64,000 nucleotides of DNA, taken from positions 338,127,948 through 338,191,947 of the forward strand of contig NC_058523.1 in the NCBI RefSeq assembly GCF_904849725.1, read 5' to 3'. Below are positions 25,046 to 35,792 of the stretch, in pieces; position 1 is the first letter of the stretch; each line of letters starts with the position of its first letter. The notes beneath the pieces were generated by a model, which made no database searches, was not told where the DNA came from, and saw only the letters and a program-made list of their open reading frames with translations. Made by a program: the position numbers and the translations under genes. The stretch is from Hordeum vulgare subsp. vulgare (taxonomy: Eukaryota > Streptophyta > Magnoliopsida > Poales > Poaceae).

Positions 25046-25946
25046 CTGTTAGAACACAGGAGAACCGCAGGCTAAACTGATATGGGCACCTGAGCCTTCG
25101 CTCTGCACTGGGGTGCGCCGGCAACAGAGAGGCCGCCGGTGCACCACCCTGCTGTAGTTGATGCGCTACGACGGGGTGCGCTGGGTCTACGAGGAGGGCA
25201 CCCCTCCTGCTACCGAATCCGGCGAGCACCACATGACACCACGACGCTGCACCCTCGCACCACAGCAAACACGAGCCCTCTGTGCTACTACACAGCTCGC
25301 CGGCGAACGACACGGAGGGGGACGGCGGCGACTACCACGAGCACCAACGGCTGTTCTATGCAGCGGAGGAGGAAGTAGGATCCGCAGGGGATCCATTCCT
25401 GCCTCGAGACCGACCTAGTGCCGCTACCCACGACGAGCAGAAGCTGCTGCCTTAGCCTGCGTCGTTCCCTGCTACTGCTACAGCGAACTCGGGCACGGAA
25501 GTACAGCAACTACGGCTAGCCGGAGCCGGCGACGGAGAAGGGAGGACGAAGGAAGGGGAAGGCACCTCACCTTGGGGAAGGAAGGAGGGAACCCCACGGC
25601 GACGAGACGACGGAGAGGGAGGGGCGAACTGTTGCTGCTACTGAAGAAGAGGAAGAAGAACCCCTGGACCGAGGCGATGACGAGGTCCTGGCCGTCGTTG
25701 AGGTCGCTCCTCGACCTCAGTGATGGCGGGAATGGAGCGCGGGGAACCACCCCGATCCCCTGGACATGGCCACCGGTGCCGGAGACGATGGGAACGGCGG
25801 GGTAGACGGTGGCGGCGCTGCACTCTCTCTCTCTCTCTGCTAACTTCTACAGAGGCTTACCAGGGGAAGAAAGAGAGAAGGGGGAAGGTGGCGGCGCTGG
25901 GGAGAAGGAGAGGGAACCCTAGGGAGGAGGAGAAGGACCTGGGCTC

Positions 25947-25954
25947 CTTATATC
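25947..25954 (-). promoter_or_regulatory. TATA box of the 5.65 kb LTR
   Basis: The minus strand reads GATATAAG followed by GAGCCC and then a GC-rich leader. It is the best TATA candidate in the LTR and supports minus-strand transcription from about 25,915. Confidence 0.45.
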
Positions 25955-27314
25955 GTCTCGGGAGGCGAGCTTGGAACCACCAGATCAACGGGAAGGAAGA
26001 TCGGCGGTGGAGCGATGTTCGTACAGCGTGACGTCGAGGGAGGAAGACGACGTGGACGAGCGGGCTGCTGGCGAGGTACTTGGCCCCATGAGGATTTGGG
26101 CCTCAATGCCAGGGAGAAGGAAAAAAAGGAAAGAACCAGGCCCTCTCATATACATAACTACCACCACAGCAAATAATACACCAAGACAATACTAAGGCCT
26201 GAAAAAAAACACAAATACCCCTGGGCACAAGGGATTTATGCCCAAAATTTATAAAATACCCAAATGATATTTTTGCGACTAAAAAATAATTGACAAACAG
26301 ATTAAATTAAACTGAAAACAAAGGAAAAACTCCAACCCAAATAAGTCTAAAAACCCCTCTGTTACATCCCCACATACCAACTAAAATGCTCCAAAGGTGC
26401 AACATTTTTAAAACAGCCTAGGAGCAAATAGATTTTTGAACTTGGAAAAAAAATAAAGAGAGATAGGTTGGACACTAACAAGGGGTTGAAAATAAAACAA
26501 TGTCAAACACTACACTCCACTACACTTATGCAACCACACATGAAATCACAAGATCACACAATCACACCTAGCAAGATATGTGCACCCAAGACATGACATG
26601 GAGCATCATGGTTTGCATGCATGCAAGGGAAACTAAAAATAAGAGGCACATGAAATCACAAGGACAAGGAGGCAAGATGATATGTTATGCTAAGCATGCA
26701 TGCAAGGAAGATATGCAAGGGACACAAGGTGGCACAAGAAATCATAGACACAAGTGACATCATCATATCTCTGACAGGGTGGACCCACATGCAACATGTT
26801 CCAAATAGGGAAGGTTCCACACTTGGGGCATTACAAACAGGTCACCGGAATAGGCTCCAGATGGGCACACGACGGAACAAAGACTTGGGGCGGTGGAAAA
26901 AGTGTTTCGGGAGGCTCTCTCGGGTTTTTTGGGATAATTGAGAATTTATAGGACAGAGAGGGGAACTAAAGGCCAAGGGAGGTGGCCCCAAATCATTAGG
27001 GCACGACCCCCTCAGAGCGCCCTTTTAGATTGGCGCCACCCCATGGGGCCTCTAGCCTCCTTCGGAAGCTTTCAGATCCTTATTTTGTCCAGAAAAGATC
27101 GTCAAAAAATTTCGGGGTATTTGGACTTTGTTTGGTACAGTATTCCTGAAAAGCCAAAAACTTGCAGAAAATAGCAACTCGCACTTGGGACTGGGTTAAT
27201 AGGTTAGTGCTCAAAAATAATATAAAACAACAATTTAATGCCTAAAGAGCATCATAGAATGATAATATAATAGCACGGAACAATAAAAATTATTGATATG
27301 TTGGAGACGTATCA

Positions 27315-29114
27315 ACATCCCCAAGCTTAATTCTTACTCGTCCTCAAGTAGGTAAATGATAAAATGTAATTTTGACGTGACATGCTACCCAACATGTAAT
27401 CTCTTGCAGGTATGATCATTGAGAAATAATGAGTTAACAAACATCAATATAGTAATATCCATGAACATAAGTAACATAATCACCAATGTTCAAAATATAC
27501 GATCCTTACAAAATATTTACCCCCCTATTCATTTTCTCATATTAGCATGGCATGGATCCGTCTTCACCACATAAATACAAATGTCAAGCACCACGGTGTT
27601 AAACCAGGCAATTGGATTGTACTTTTTAATTTGATTTAGCTTTTTATTACTCACTCAATACATGAGAGTGAACCATGGACATATCATATATGTGGAATAG
27701 AATATGGTGGTAGGTTTCAAATGGGTAAAAGTGGAGAAGCAGAAAGTCTCGCATCAACTAGGTGAATCAATGGTCTATGGAGATGCCCATCAACCGATAT
27801 CAATGTGAGGAGTAGGGATTGCCATGCAATGGATGCGCTAGAGCTATAAGTGTATGAAAGCTCGACTGAAGCTAAGTGGGGGTGCATCCAACTTGCTTGC
27901 TCATGAAGACCTCGGGCATTTGAGGAAGCCCGTCATCGGAATATACAAGCCAGGTTCTATAATGAAAAATTCCCACTAGCATAGGAAAGTGACAAAACAG
28001 GAGACTCTACATGAAAAACATGGTGCTACTGTGAAGCGCAAGTGCGGAAAAAGAGGTAGTAGCAGTGTCCCTTCTCTGTTTTCTATCATTTTTTTCTTTT
28101 TTTCCTTTTGTTTCCTTTTTTCCTTTCGTTTTGTTTTTTATTTTTATTTTTTCTTTTATTTTTCGTCTGGATTCACGTCCCGACTTGTGGGGGAATCATT
28201 GTCTCCATCATCCTTTCCTCACTGAGATAGTGCCCTAATAATGAATAGCATGACAATTCTATTTACTTACAACTCGATGTAAAAAACTACTAAACAATAT
28301 GACTCTATATGAATGCATCTAGCAATCTACCAGGATGTGCAATGATCTAGCATAGCGAGGATATCAAAAAATCAGACAAACCATGGAAATATCATGCTAG
28401 CTATCTTACGATTCTGCAAAGCAATATGACAATGAATGTACTATTCATATGATGTAACAGTGGAAGTTGCACAACAATATATCTCGAAATGGCTATGGAA
28501 ATGCCATGATAGGTAGGTATGGTGTCTATTTTGAGGAATATATAAGGTGGCTTATGTGCAACATAGCATATCATATCGCTGGTTTGGATGCACCGATGAA
28601 GTTCGCACCAATCCTCGAGGTGAGAATGGGCAATGCACGGTACCGAAGAGGGTGGCAAATATGAGGTGGCGAGAGTGTGTACAACCATGGATTCACATTA
28701 GTCATAAAGAACTCACATACTTATTGCTAGGTTTTATTAGCTCTCTTGAAGCAAAGTATTACTCGCATGTCCCTAGGGAGGAGGTTGGTAGGAGTTAAAA
28801 ATCACGCACGCCCGACCTAATCAGCACATGATTTCAACAAGGAATAAGAATGCTCTCACATCATCACCATGCCATAACCAATATTTAGATGAACATCAAA
28901 TTAACATCCTTTAACTATGAATATTTTTACTAACCCACAACCATGCACTCACACCCTTTCATATTACCACATCAATATCATGAACCCGCAGTTTCTCTTG
29001 TATGTGCTACATGTGGTTTTGATCATGCACTCTTTGAATACCTATTATTTTTGGACTAGTCTTAAAACCCATGCAAATTACTATCACTATTTATTAACTC
29101 TCGAACAAATTTAA
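27315..29114 (-). mobile_element. Internal 3' region of element A
   Basis: Starting at the polypurine tract, this non-coding stretch corresponds in inverted orientation to 37,200-38,790 of element B. Shared blocks include the area around the T-rich tract at 28,080-28,165 and the stretch around CTAGCATAGG. No protein motif is present. Confidence 0.7.
28080..28165. repeat. Polypyrimidine tract in element A
   Basis: About 85 bases on the plus strand are nearly all T and C. The same feature appears as an A/G-rich tract at 37,925-38,015 in element B, so it is a conserved part of this element family and not a random simple repeat. Confidence 0.75.
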
Positions 29115-30197
29115 GTGAAGACCTAGAGTGTAGTTATTTCTATAATATATGTACACCATCGTTCTCTAAAAGATACTAGAAAACATGTACATGCGTTGCA
29201 ACGGGTACTAAACAAATATGAGAGTTAATATGTTACTTCAAAGTATATCCACAAATTTGAGAGTTAAGGGAATATCCAATGCCGACCTGCAAATATCTCT
29301 GGTATATGTTGTTATGTTTGGACATGGTCCGCGGACATGATACGGGAGTAAGCCATCCAGCTAATCACTAAATATCTGGTTGGAAGGAGAAAAAATAGGT
29401 GAGGACCATGCATGGAGTGGGATATTTGTGGTTTAGTGTTCGTTTGGGAGGAGAGAGAGGAGAGAGGAGAGAGGATCATGCATGTGCAGTTGGGAGGAAA
29501 GAGAGAAAAGAGGTACCATGCATGTGATTGGTCATGTGCATGTCCGAACTCCAGTAAAGCCCCCCCAACAACCCACACCCATGTTTGTGATTGGTCAAGT
29601 GTATGTCCAGAAGTCGTATGTCGTCGCTGCTAAGCAGACATATACAGCTCGACAAAAGTGGTTCGAACACTATGGTCTAGACATATAATGAAAATTTGAG
29701 GATTCGCTTAGGAGATGCCCTAACTGGTACGAAACCTGAAAAATGCCTGAAGGAAATTTGTACAAATATGATGTGGGAAGTTTGACATTCAATGTTATTG
29801 TATGCACGGTTGCTGCAGCGGCCATAGTTCCAAACAATTCTACCACAACCATTGTATGGGCCAGGTTAGATCAAACTGAAACATGTAGAATCACTTCAAG
29901 TGAAATATGATGCCTAAAACAATGATGACCCAATGCATCTGAACGTCTCGTTGACAAACACTGGAGTTAGCCACTTGTCGTCCGCCATGTCCACAATGGG
30001 CACTGCACCCAAAGTATACGCCTCACACTTGATCATTGCTGGTGAGCCTGCAAAGCATCCTATCCAACAACACCCAACAGACAATTGCCACTCCAGAGTT
30101 TCTCAATCTATACTCGAGAGCCATTTGCCACTCAGTAATGCATCTCATGCATCCATCCACACAAAGCTAGGTAAAATTGGTGTCTTTTCGGAGCATG
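29115..30197. other. Unassigned segment inside element A
   Basis: Not shared with element B. It contains the string ACATGCGTTGCAACGGGTA near 29,190 that is common in Triticeae repeats, a GA-rich stretch (29,445-29,515), and a possible MITE (next entry). The part 29,740-30,160 has a more even base composition; on the minus strand it has short open pieces, but I recognise no protein. Confidence 0.4.
29262..29722. mobile_element. Possible Mutator-like MITE
   Basis: The left end reads AGGGAATATCCAATGCC and the inverse of the right end reads AGGGCATCTCC, an imperfect inverted repeat similar to a common Triticeae motif. No clear 8-9 bp target duplication is seen, so the call is weak. Confidence 0.3.
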
Positions 30198-30560
30198 TGA
30201 GGGGCACTAGAGGTAAGGGAGATGGCCCCAAGCCATTAGGGCGCGGCCACCCCAGCTGGGCATGCACTATTGGCTTGGCGCCACCTAGTGGGTCCTCCGG
30301 CCTCCTTTGAAGCTTCCACGTTCTTATTTTGCCTAGAAAAATCGTCAAGAAGTTTTGGGGTATTTGGACTCCGTTTGGTACAATATTCCTGAAAACCCAA
30401 AAAAACATGCACAAAACAACAACTGGCACTTGGCACTCGGTTAATAGGTTAGTGCTAAAAAATAATATAAAACAGAAAGTAAATTCCTCAAAAGCATCCT
30501 AGAATGACAATATAATAGCATGGAACAATGAAAAGATGTAGATACGTTGGAGACATATCA
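30198..30560 (-). repeat. Truncated 5' LTR of element A
   Basis: Minus strand start TGATATGTCTCCAACGTATC. It matches 26,950-27,314 of the other LTR, including the shared block around CGTCAAGAAGTTTTGGGGTA. The remaining 1.2 kb of this LTR and the 5' half of the internal region are missing. Confidence 0.7.
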
Positions 30561-31382
30561 ATTACCAAAACATATATTAAGTGAATCAATAGAACATCCC
30601 ATTGTCACCACAAGTATCCACATGCAAGACATGTATCAAGTGTTCTCGAATCCAATCCAACATAAAAAAACTCAAAGGGAAAAACTCAATTCATCACATT
30701 ATTATAGCAAGGGAAGAACACCATATGATTCAACTATATTAACAAAGCCCGCGATACATCAAGATTGTGTCATCTCAAGAACACGAGAGAGAGAGGGAGA
30801 GAGATCAAACACATATCTACTCGTGCATACCCTCAGACACGAGGGTGAACTATTCCCTCCTCGTCATGGAGACCGTCAAGATGATGATGGCCTCCGGTGA
30901 TGATTTCCCCTCCGACAGGGTGCCGAAATAGGGCTCCGGATGAGATCGCTTCACAACAAAGGCTTTCGGTATCGGAACGGAAGTTCTAGGTTAACTTTTG
31001 AGAATTTCTAAATATATAGGATTTTCAGCATTGGAATCAAGCCACGAGATGCCATGGGGGGCACAAGGCATCAGGGCGCGACTACCCCCCTCGGTGCGCT
31101 CTCTGACCTTGCACGGCCCCTGTCGGTCTTCTGGTACTCCCTCGAAGCTTCTTGTGTCCCTTTCCTTCCAGAAAAAATCGTCAAAAAGTTCTGGGTGATT
31201 CCCAGAACTTTCATTTTCTATACAAAAAACAACACCATGATAATTCCGTTGAAAACAGCGTCAGTTCGGGTTGGTTCCATTAAATCATATAAAAGTGCAT
31301 CAAAACCATACAAGAGTATTGCAAACATGGGTAAATACAGAATGAATACTTCATGAATTATCGATACATTGGAGACGTATCA
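30561..31382 (-). mobile_element. Start of the host LTR that holds A, Angela and D
   Basis: On the minus strand the LTR opens TGATACGTCTCCAATGTATC at 31382 and runs left to the insertion point of element A. A TATA-like CTATATATTTAG lies on the minus strand at about 31,008-31,020. Its continuation is seen at 20,073-20,100 and 11,241-11,325. No polypurine tract lies outside it on the right, so it is a 5' LTR or a solo LTR. Confidence 0.6.
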
Positions 31383-32140
31383 TGACGTTGGACGGAAACC
31401 ACTACCCTCTCTTGCCATCACCCTCGAGCGCCGGAGCAGCCACATCTTTCCCCTGCCAGGCCATCTTTTGTTGTGAGGAGGGAGGCCGGACAAAGTCTAT
31501 ATCAGAAAACAAATCTCGGAGCGCTGGAGCTTTGGGGAGACTTGAAGATAATGAAACTGGGAATGGAAGCATAAATGAAATTTACCTCCTTTCATTTTAT
31601 CGGTCAGAAAAAGACCAAAGGTTGCCCCGCCTCGCGGTAAAAATTTCCAGTTCACGATACATAGTGTAGTATATGTGCGCGAGTATTGAGGCATTCTTCT
31701 TAATGACGTCACTAAAAATCTGAAGCACAATCTCTTTGTTGATGAGGCATGCCAATAGAAACTGCTTTGGGCCATGATATACTTAGTAATAACTATTGAT
31801 GGGATGGTTTGGCTTGGCCGCCACTCGAGACGCTTCGGTTCTCGACCAACAAATTTGTGAGGGTTTAACCCGGTCAAACCTCCCACGGCAAGCTTCCAAA
31901 GTAAGCTAAAGGAATATCTCGGCCCTGTAGAGCATGTTGAGAAGGAGGCAAACTTGTTGAAAAATACCTCCTATTTAATTTATTTAATCATCATGTAAAA
32001 AATGTGTGGTCTTGATCGAGAAAACCAAGAAGACCTCAGAGCCGAGCATATCCTCAGAATTAGGAGCTGGCGTGGAGGATGGAACTCGTCCACGAACCTC
32101 AACACTTGAAATTAAAATTCAAGACTAGTTCACAGGCTAC
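31383..32140 (+). other. Segment between two LTRs, probably internal region of a D-type element
   Basis: It ends in CACAGGCTAC directly before the LTR at 32141, the same pre-LTR string as at 10,793-10,802. I recognise no protein on either strand; a 129-codon minus-strand open frame (31,497-31,886) has no motif and is not called. Confidence 0.4.
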
Positions 32141-32635
32141 TGTTGATGTCCTAGACTAGGGGGTGCTTACCAGATCGGCATGCGGGTTATGGGCCATGCT
32201 GAGGATCCACCGAAGACTGGTGAATGGGCCATGTAGGCCCTAACACTTGCCATAATCAAGATATAAATCTCCTAAAGGCTTTGCATACACTTCAAGCATA
32301 TTTGAACGATCAACATGCTTATCCCTAGAATGTAACCAATCATGTATAAACACAAGATACCCCCGGTGTCTATATAAGCCATGGGGTTTAGTCTACAGAA
32401 GTACGAGAACAGGGTTTAAGAACTTAGAAATCTTTCATATGATCTCGAGGTAGATCATACTATACTTTGTACCCCCGTACAATGAATATATCAAAAGCAC
32501 GACGTAGGTTTTTACGTCATCAAGTGGTCCTAAACCTGAGTAAACATCATGTCCCTACTTTCTCCTATTACCACCTAGCTCCAATCGTGAAGATTGGGAC
32601 CCCCTACCCGAGGTCTTCTAGTTTTAGCACTTACA
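32141..32635 (+). mobile_element. LTR of the same family as LTR D
   Basis: Opens TGTTGATGTCCTAGACTAGG and ends near TTTTAGCACTTACA. It contains a TATA box in GTGTCTATATAAGCC near 32,368 and the block GGGACCCCCTACCCGAGGTC. Left flank GCTAC, right flank CTAGG; they do not match, and the left flank is probably the element's own polypurine end, which makes this a 3' LTR. Confidence 0.7.
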
Positions 32636-32994
32636 CTAGGGACCAAGCCCTAAAACATTGACAACGATTACATATGGAATCTTATCCAAATCCCATCCAC
32701 CTCCAGTATGCCTACGAAGAATTTAACACATGGATGTGAACATCATAAAATTGTTGATGGAGAAGGGTTGATAATGACGACGTCAATGATTCCCTCTATG
32801 TGGACCATGAATGGACTCCATATTAAGGCTCCCAACAAGAACATGAGGTGTGGGCGGCCTTGCATCACAAACCGCAATAATAATTTTTCTTTTTTTTCCA
32901 AAGAAGATGTGAATTTACAGCCTGGAAATCAGGTCAAGGCTGTGGCCAGGGGGCACACAAGCTCATATGGCGTGACCAAGGGTGGCCACACACG
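32636..32994. other. Unassigned 359 bp
   Basis: Between two LTRs. No protein motif, no inverted repeat and no RNA gene were seen. Confidence 0.4.
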
Positions 32995-34526
32995 TGATAC
33001 GTCTCCGTCATATCTACAACTTTTCATTGTTTCATGCCAATATTCCATAACTTTCATATACTTTTAGCAACATTTTATATTATTTTTGGACTAACTTACT
33101 TATCCACTGCCTAGTGCCAGTTTCTATTTTTATGTATTTTTTCTTTTGCAGAAAATCCATACCAAATGAAGTCCAAACGCAATAAAAATTACAGATATTT
33201 TTTTGGAGTATACATGAATTTTGGGAAGAAGAGTCAATGCAACACGGTGCTCGATGGGAACACAAGCTAACAGGACGCAGCCAGGGGGTGGCCGCGCCCT
33301 GATAGCTTGTGGACACCCCTTAAGTTGGTAGAAGTCCTACATTTGCTGCAAGAAATATAATTTCTAAGTAAAACTCCCCTCAAAATTTCATCCCAACCGG
33401 AGTTACGGATCTCCGAATATTTAAGAAACGGTGAAGGTATAGAAAACAGTCGCGAAAACAAGCGATAAACAAAGAGAGAGATCCAATCTTGGAGGGATCT
33501 TGCCCTCCGCAAGCCTTGTTAGGCATGGACCAGAGGGGAAACTCTCCTCCCATATAGGGGAGACTAATGAAGAAGAAGGAGGAGGGGGTTCTCTCCCCCT
33601 CTCTCCAGGTGGTGCCGAAGCGCCAATGGGGAAATCATCGTGACGACGATCTACACCAACAACTTCGCCGGCATCACCACCAATTCTCTACCCATCTATG
33701 CAGTGCTATAACACCTCTTTCCCGTTTTGTAATCTCTACTTAAACATGGCGCTTAATGCTATATATTATTACCCAATGATGTGTGGCTATCCTATGATGT
33801 TTGAATAGATCCCTTTTGTCCTACGGGTTAATTGCGGTATGGTGTGATTGATATGAGTTGTATGTTAATATGGTGCTTTCCTAAGGTGCCTTCCATGCGC
33901 GCAGACGTGAGGGATTCCCATTGGATGGTGTTGCAATATGTTTATGATTCTCTTATAGTGGGTGGCTAGAGTGACAGAAGCTTACACCCGACTAAGGGGG
34001 TTGTTTACGTATGGGAGTAAAGGGGAGTTGATGTGTTAACGATATAGTTGGGTTTACATTAATGATCTTTAGTAGTTGTAGATGCTTGCTAGAGTTCCAA
34101 TCATAAGTGCATATGATCCAAGTACGGAAAGTATGTTAGCGTATTCCTCTACGTCATTGCATATGGTAAGTATCTATCGCGTTATATTCAATTACCTATC
34201 AACAATCTTTCTCTTGTGTTACAAAAAAGCTTTCTACTAAACAACTAAATAAATTAATCTTTATCTAAGCAATCCTTAGATTTTATTTACTTGCTCTTTA
34301 TTACCTTGCAAAACTATCTATTACACCTACTAAGTACTTCTAGTTTCCTTCCCTCAAAGTAGTTTCATACTTGTTCTAGGTAAAGTAAGCGTTAGCATGC
34401 ATAGAGTTGTATCGATGGTCGATACAACTTTAGAGAATATTAATTCTACCTTTATCTCCTCGTTTAGTTCAACACTCTTACTATTCTAAAACGGCTACAA
34501 ATGATCCCCTAACTTGTGGGTTACCG
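32995..34526 (+). repeat. 5' LTR of element B
   Basis: 1532 bp, from TGATACGTCTCCGTCATATC to GTGGGTTACCG; the usual end GGGTTATCA is mutated here but intact at 45,920-45,928. Confidence 0.85.
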
Positions 34527-34651
34527 AGACCTTTTTCTAGCGTCGTTGTCGGGTAGCAATAGTGTAGCGGTTGATATTCTCGTGTGTGCTTGTTTGCTTT
34601 ATCACTAAATAGTTTTTATTTTCTGTTATAAGTTGTTTTATATCTTTAGTT

Positions 34652-35792
34652 ATGGATATGGAACATGAAACACCAAAACAATTAGGTGTAGTTGCTACTC
34701 ATGGAGGTGGGAAACCTCCTAAAACCCTCGATGTTGGTTATGTGGATAACACTAAATACTACTTTGATAATCCTAAGAAATCCCCATTCAACTTGATAAT
34801 GGGAGACATGTTGGATCAACGTCAGTACTTTAGGGATTATTGCTTGACTCAAAAAGGGAAACACTTATGGGATCAAATTAAAATGTTGTGTTGGTATGCT
34901 TGGAATTTATGCTTGAGATGTGATTATACTTGTTTCTCTAAGATGGAGGCTCCACGCCTTCCCTTTCAATGTTAATTTAATGATAATGACACATTGTCTT
35001 CTTATGCTAATGGTGTTTATGATTACTATGATGTGGAACAAATAGAAGAAATTGTTGCTTTTAAGCGTGCTTATGAAATTGCTTCTTTTATTGAAAAGTA
35101 TGACGCTATTCTTTACAAATCTGGAAATTTTTTCGTACTTAAATATTCCTATGAGAATTATGAATACAATTCCTATATTGAGGAATTTATTGAGATGTGT
35201 GTTGCCTTGGAAGAGATTAATATTTTACAGGAATCTATGGAAAAAGAAATTGTTGAAACTCTATAAGGAGGAGAGCGAAGAACGAAAGAATGAAGAGAGG
35301 ATTAGCTACCCATGCCCTCCTTCTAATGAGACTAACTCTTCAACTCATACTTTATTCAATTTCCCTTCGTGCTTACTAAAGTATGAATGCTATGATCCCT
35401 TGGATTCGTTTGCAATATCCCTTTTTGATGAACTTGACGCTTGTTATGCTTGTGGCCATGATGCCAATATGAATTATACTTACGAAGATGAACTTTCTAT
35501 AGTTCCTTATGTTAAGCATGAAATTGTTGCTATTTTACCCACACATGACAATTTTGATAAATATGATATGCATGTGCTTGTTGCTCCTACTTGCAATTAT
35601 TATGATAAAGGAACCAAATCTTCACATCTCTATGTTTCCAATATGATAAAATTGCAAGAAACTATTTATACTATGCATTGGCCTTTACTTTGTGTGAATG
35701 AATTGTTCTTTTATGACATGCCAATGCATAGGAAGAGATTTAGAATTCTTTGTCACATGATATATATCACTTTTTTCTCGCTACTTAATTAA
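34652..35792 (+). pseudogene. Unknown ORF of element B, one stop and one frameshift
   Basis: The frame begins at ATG 34652 (MDMEHETPKQ) and is open to a TAA at 34,973-34,975, then continues in the same frame to 35,266. A frameshift near 35,250-35,265 moves it to the frame that ends at 35,792. Repaired on paper it would be about 380 codons. It contains DVGYVDNTKYYFDNP, GDMLDQRQYFRDYCLTQKGK and, near the end, HWPLLCVNELFFYD and FRILCHMIYI. I remember similar strings from many Triticeae repeats, but no domain of known function: no zinc knuckle, no DSG protease, no RT motif. It is probably an element-specific, possibly gag-like, protein. Confidence 0.6.

Larger units (their letters stand above)
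21184..26835 (-). mobile_element. Solo LTR of a gypsy-type element, 5652 bp
   Basis: Termini are TGTAACGACC on the left and GGGGCATTACA on the right, and the 5-bp target duplication AACAG is perfect (21179-21183 and 26836-26840). No second copy of either terminus occurs inside, so this is a solo LTR, not a full element. Orientation is inferred as minus: that strand opens TGTAATGCCCCAAGTG, the usual start for Tekay-like LTRs, and has a TATA box followed by a GC-rich leader (about 25,940 down to 25,080). Two tRNA-like modules lie further downstream in the transcribed direction. Open frames in the GC-rich part have no motif. Confidence 0.85.
20101..27314 (-). repeat. 3' LTR of element A, interrupted
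   Basis: On the minus strand it starts TGATACGTCTCCAACATATC at 27314 and ends near AACACAGATCACA at 20101. The nested solo LTR and one copy of its target site (21184-26840) must be removed to rebuild the continuous LTR; the sequence then reads directly from CTCCAACAG into GTCACCGGAATAGG, as it should. Confidence 0.8.
20101..30560 (-). mobile_element. Element A: LTR retrotransposon with TGATACGTCTCC-type LTRs, non-autonomous, rearranged
   Basis: The 3' LTR is split by a nested solo LTR (20101-21183 and 26841-27314, about 1557 bp in all). The internal region begins at 27315 with the polypurine tract (minus strand AAGCTTGGGGATGT) and shares its 3' half with element B in inverted orientation. 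Only 363 bp of the 5' LTR survive (30198-30560). Flanking bases are near AATAC/ATACT on the left and ATTAC on the right, an imperfect target duplication. No protein domain is visible. This group is abundant in Triticeae; I leave it unnamed. Confidence 0.75.

Noticed and set aside
25080..26110. GC-rich open frames that look like a small gene
   Set aside because: They are inside the 5.65 kb solo LTR, downstream of its TATA box, and have no recognisable domain.
29933..30310. 125-codon plus-strand frame in the unassigned part of element A
   Set aside because: It runs into the truncated LTR, has no motif and no leader. A captured gene fragment on the minus strand was considered but nothing could be recognised.
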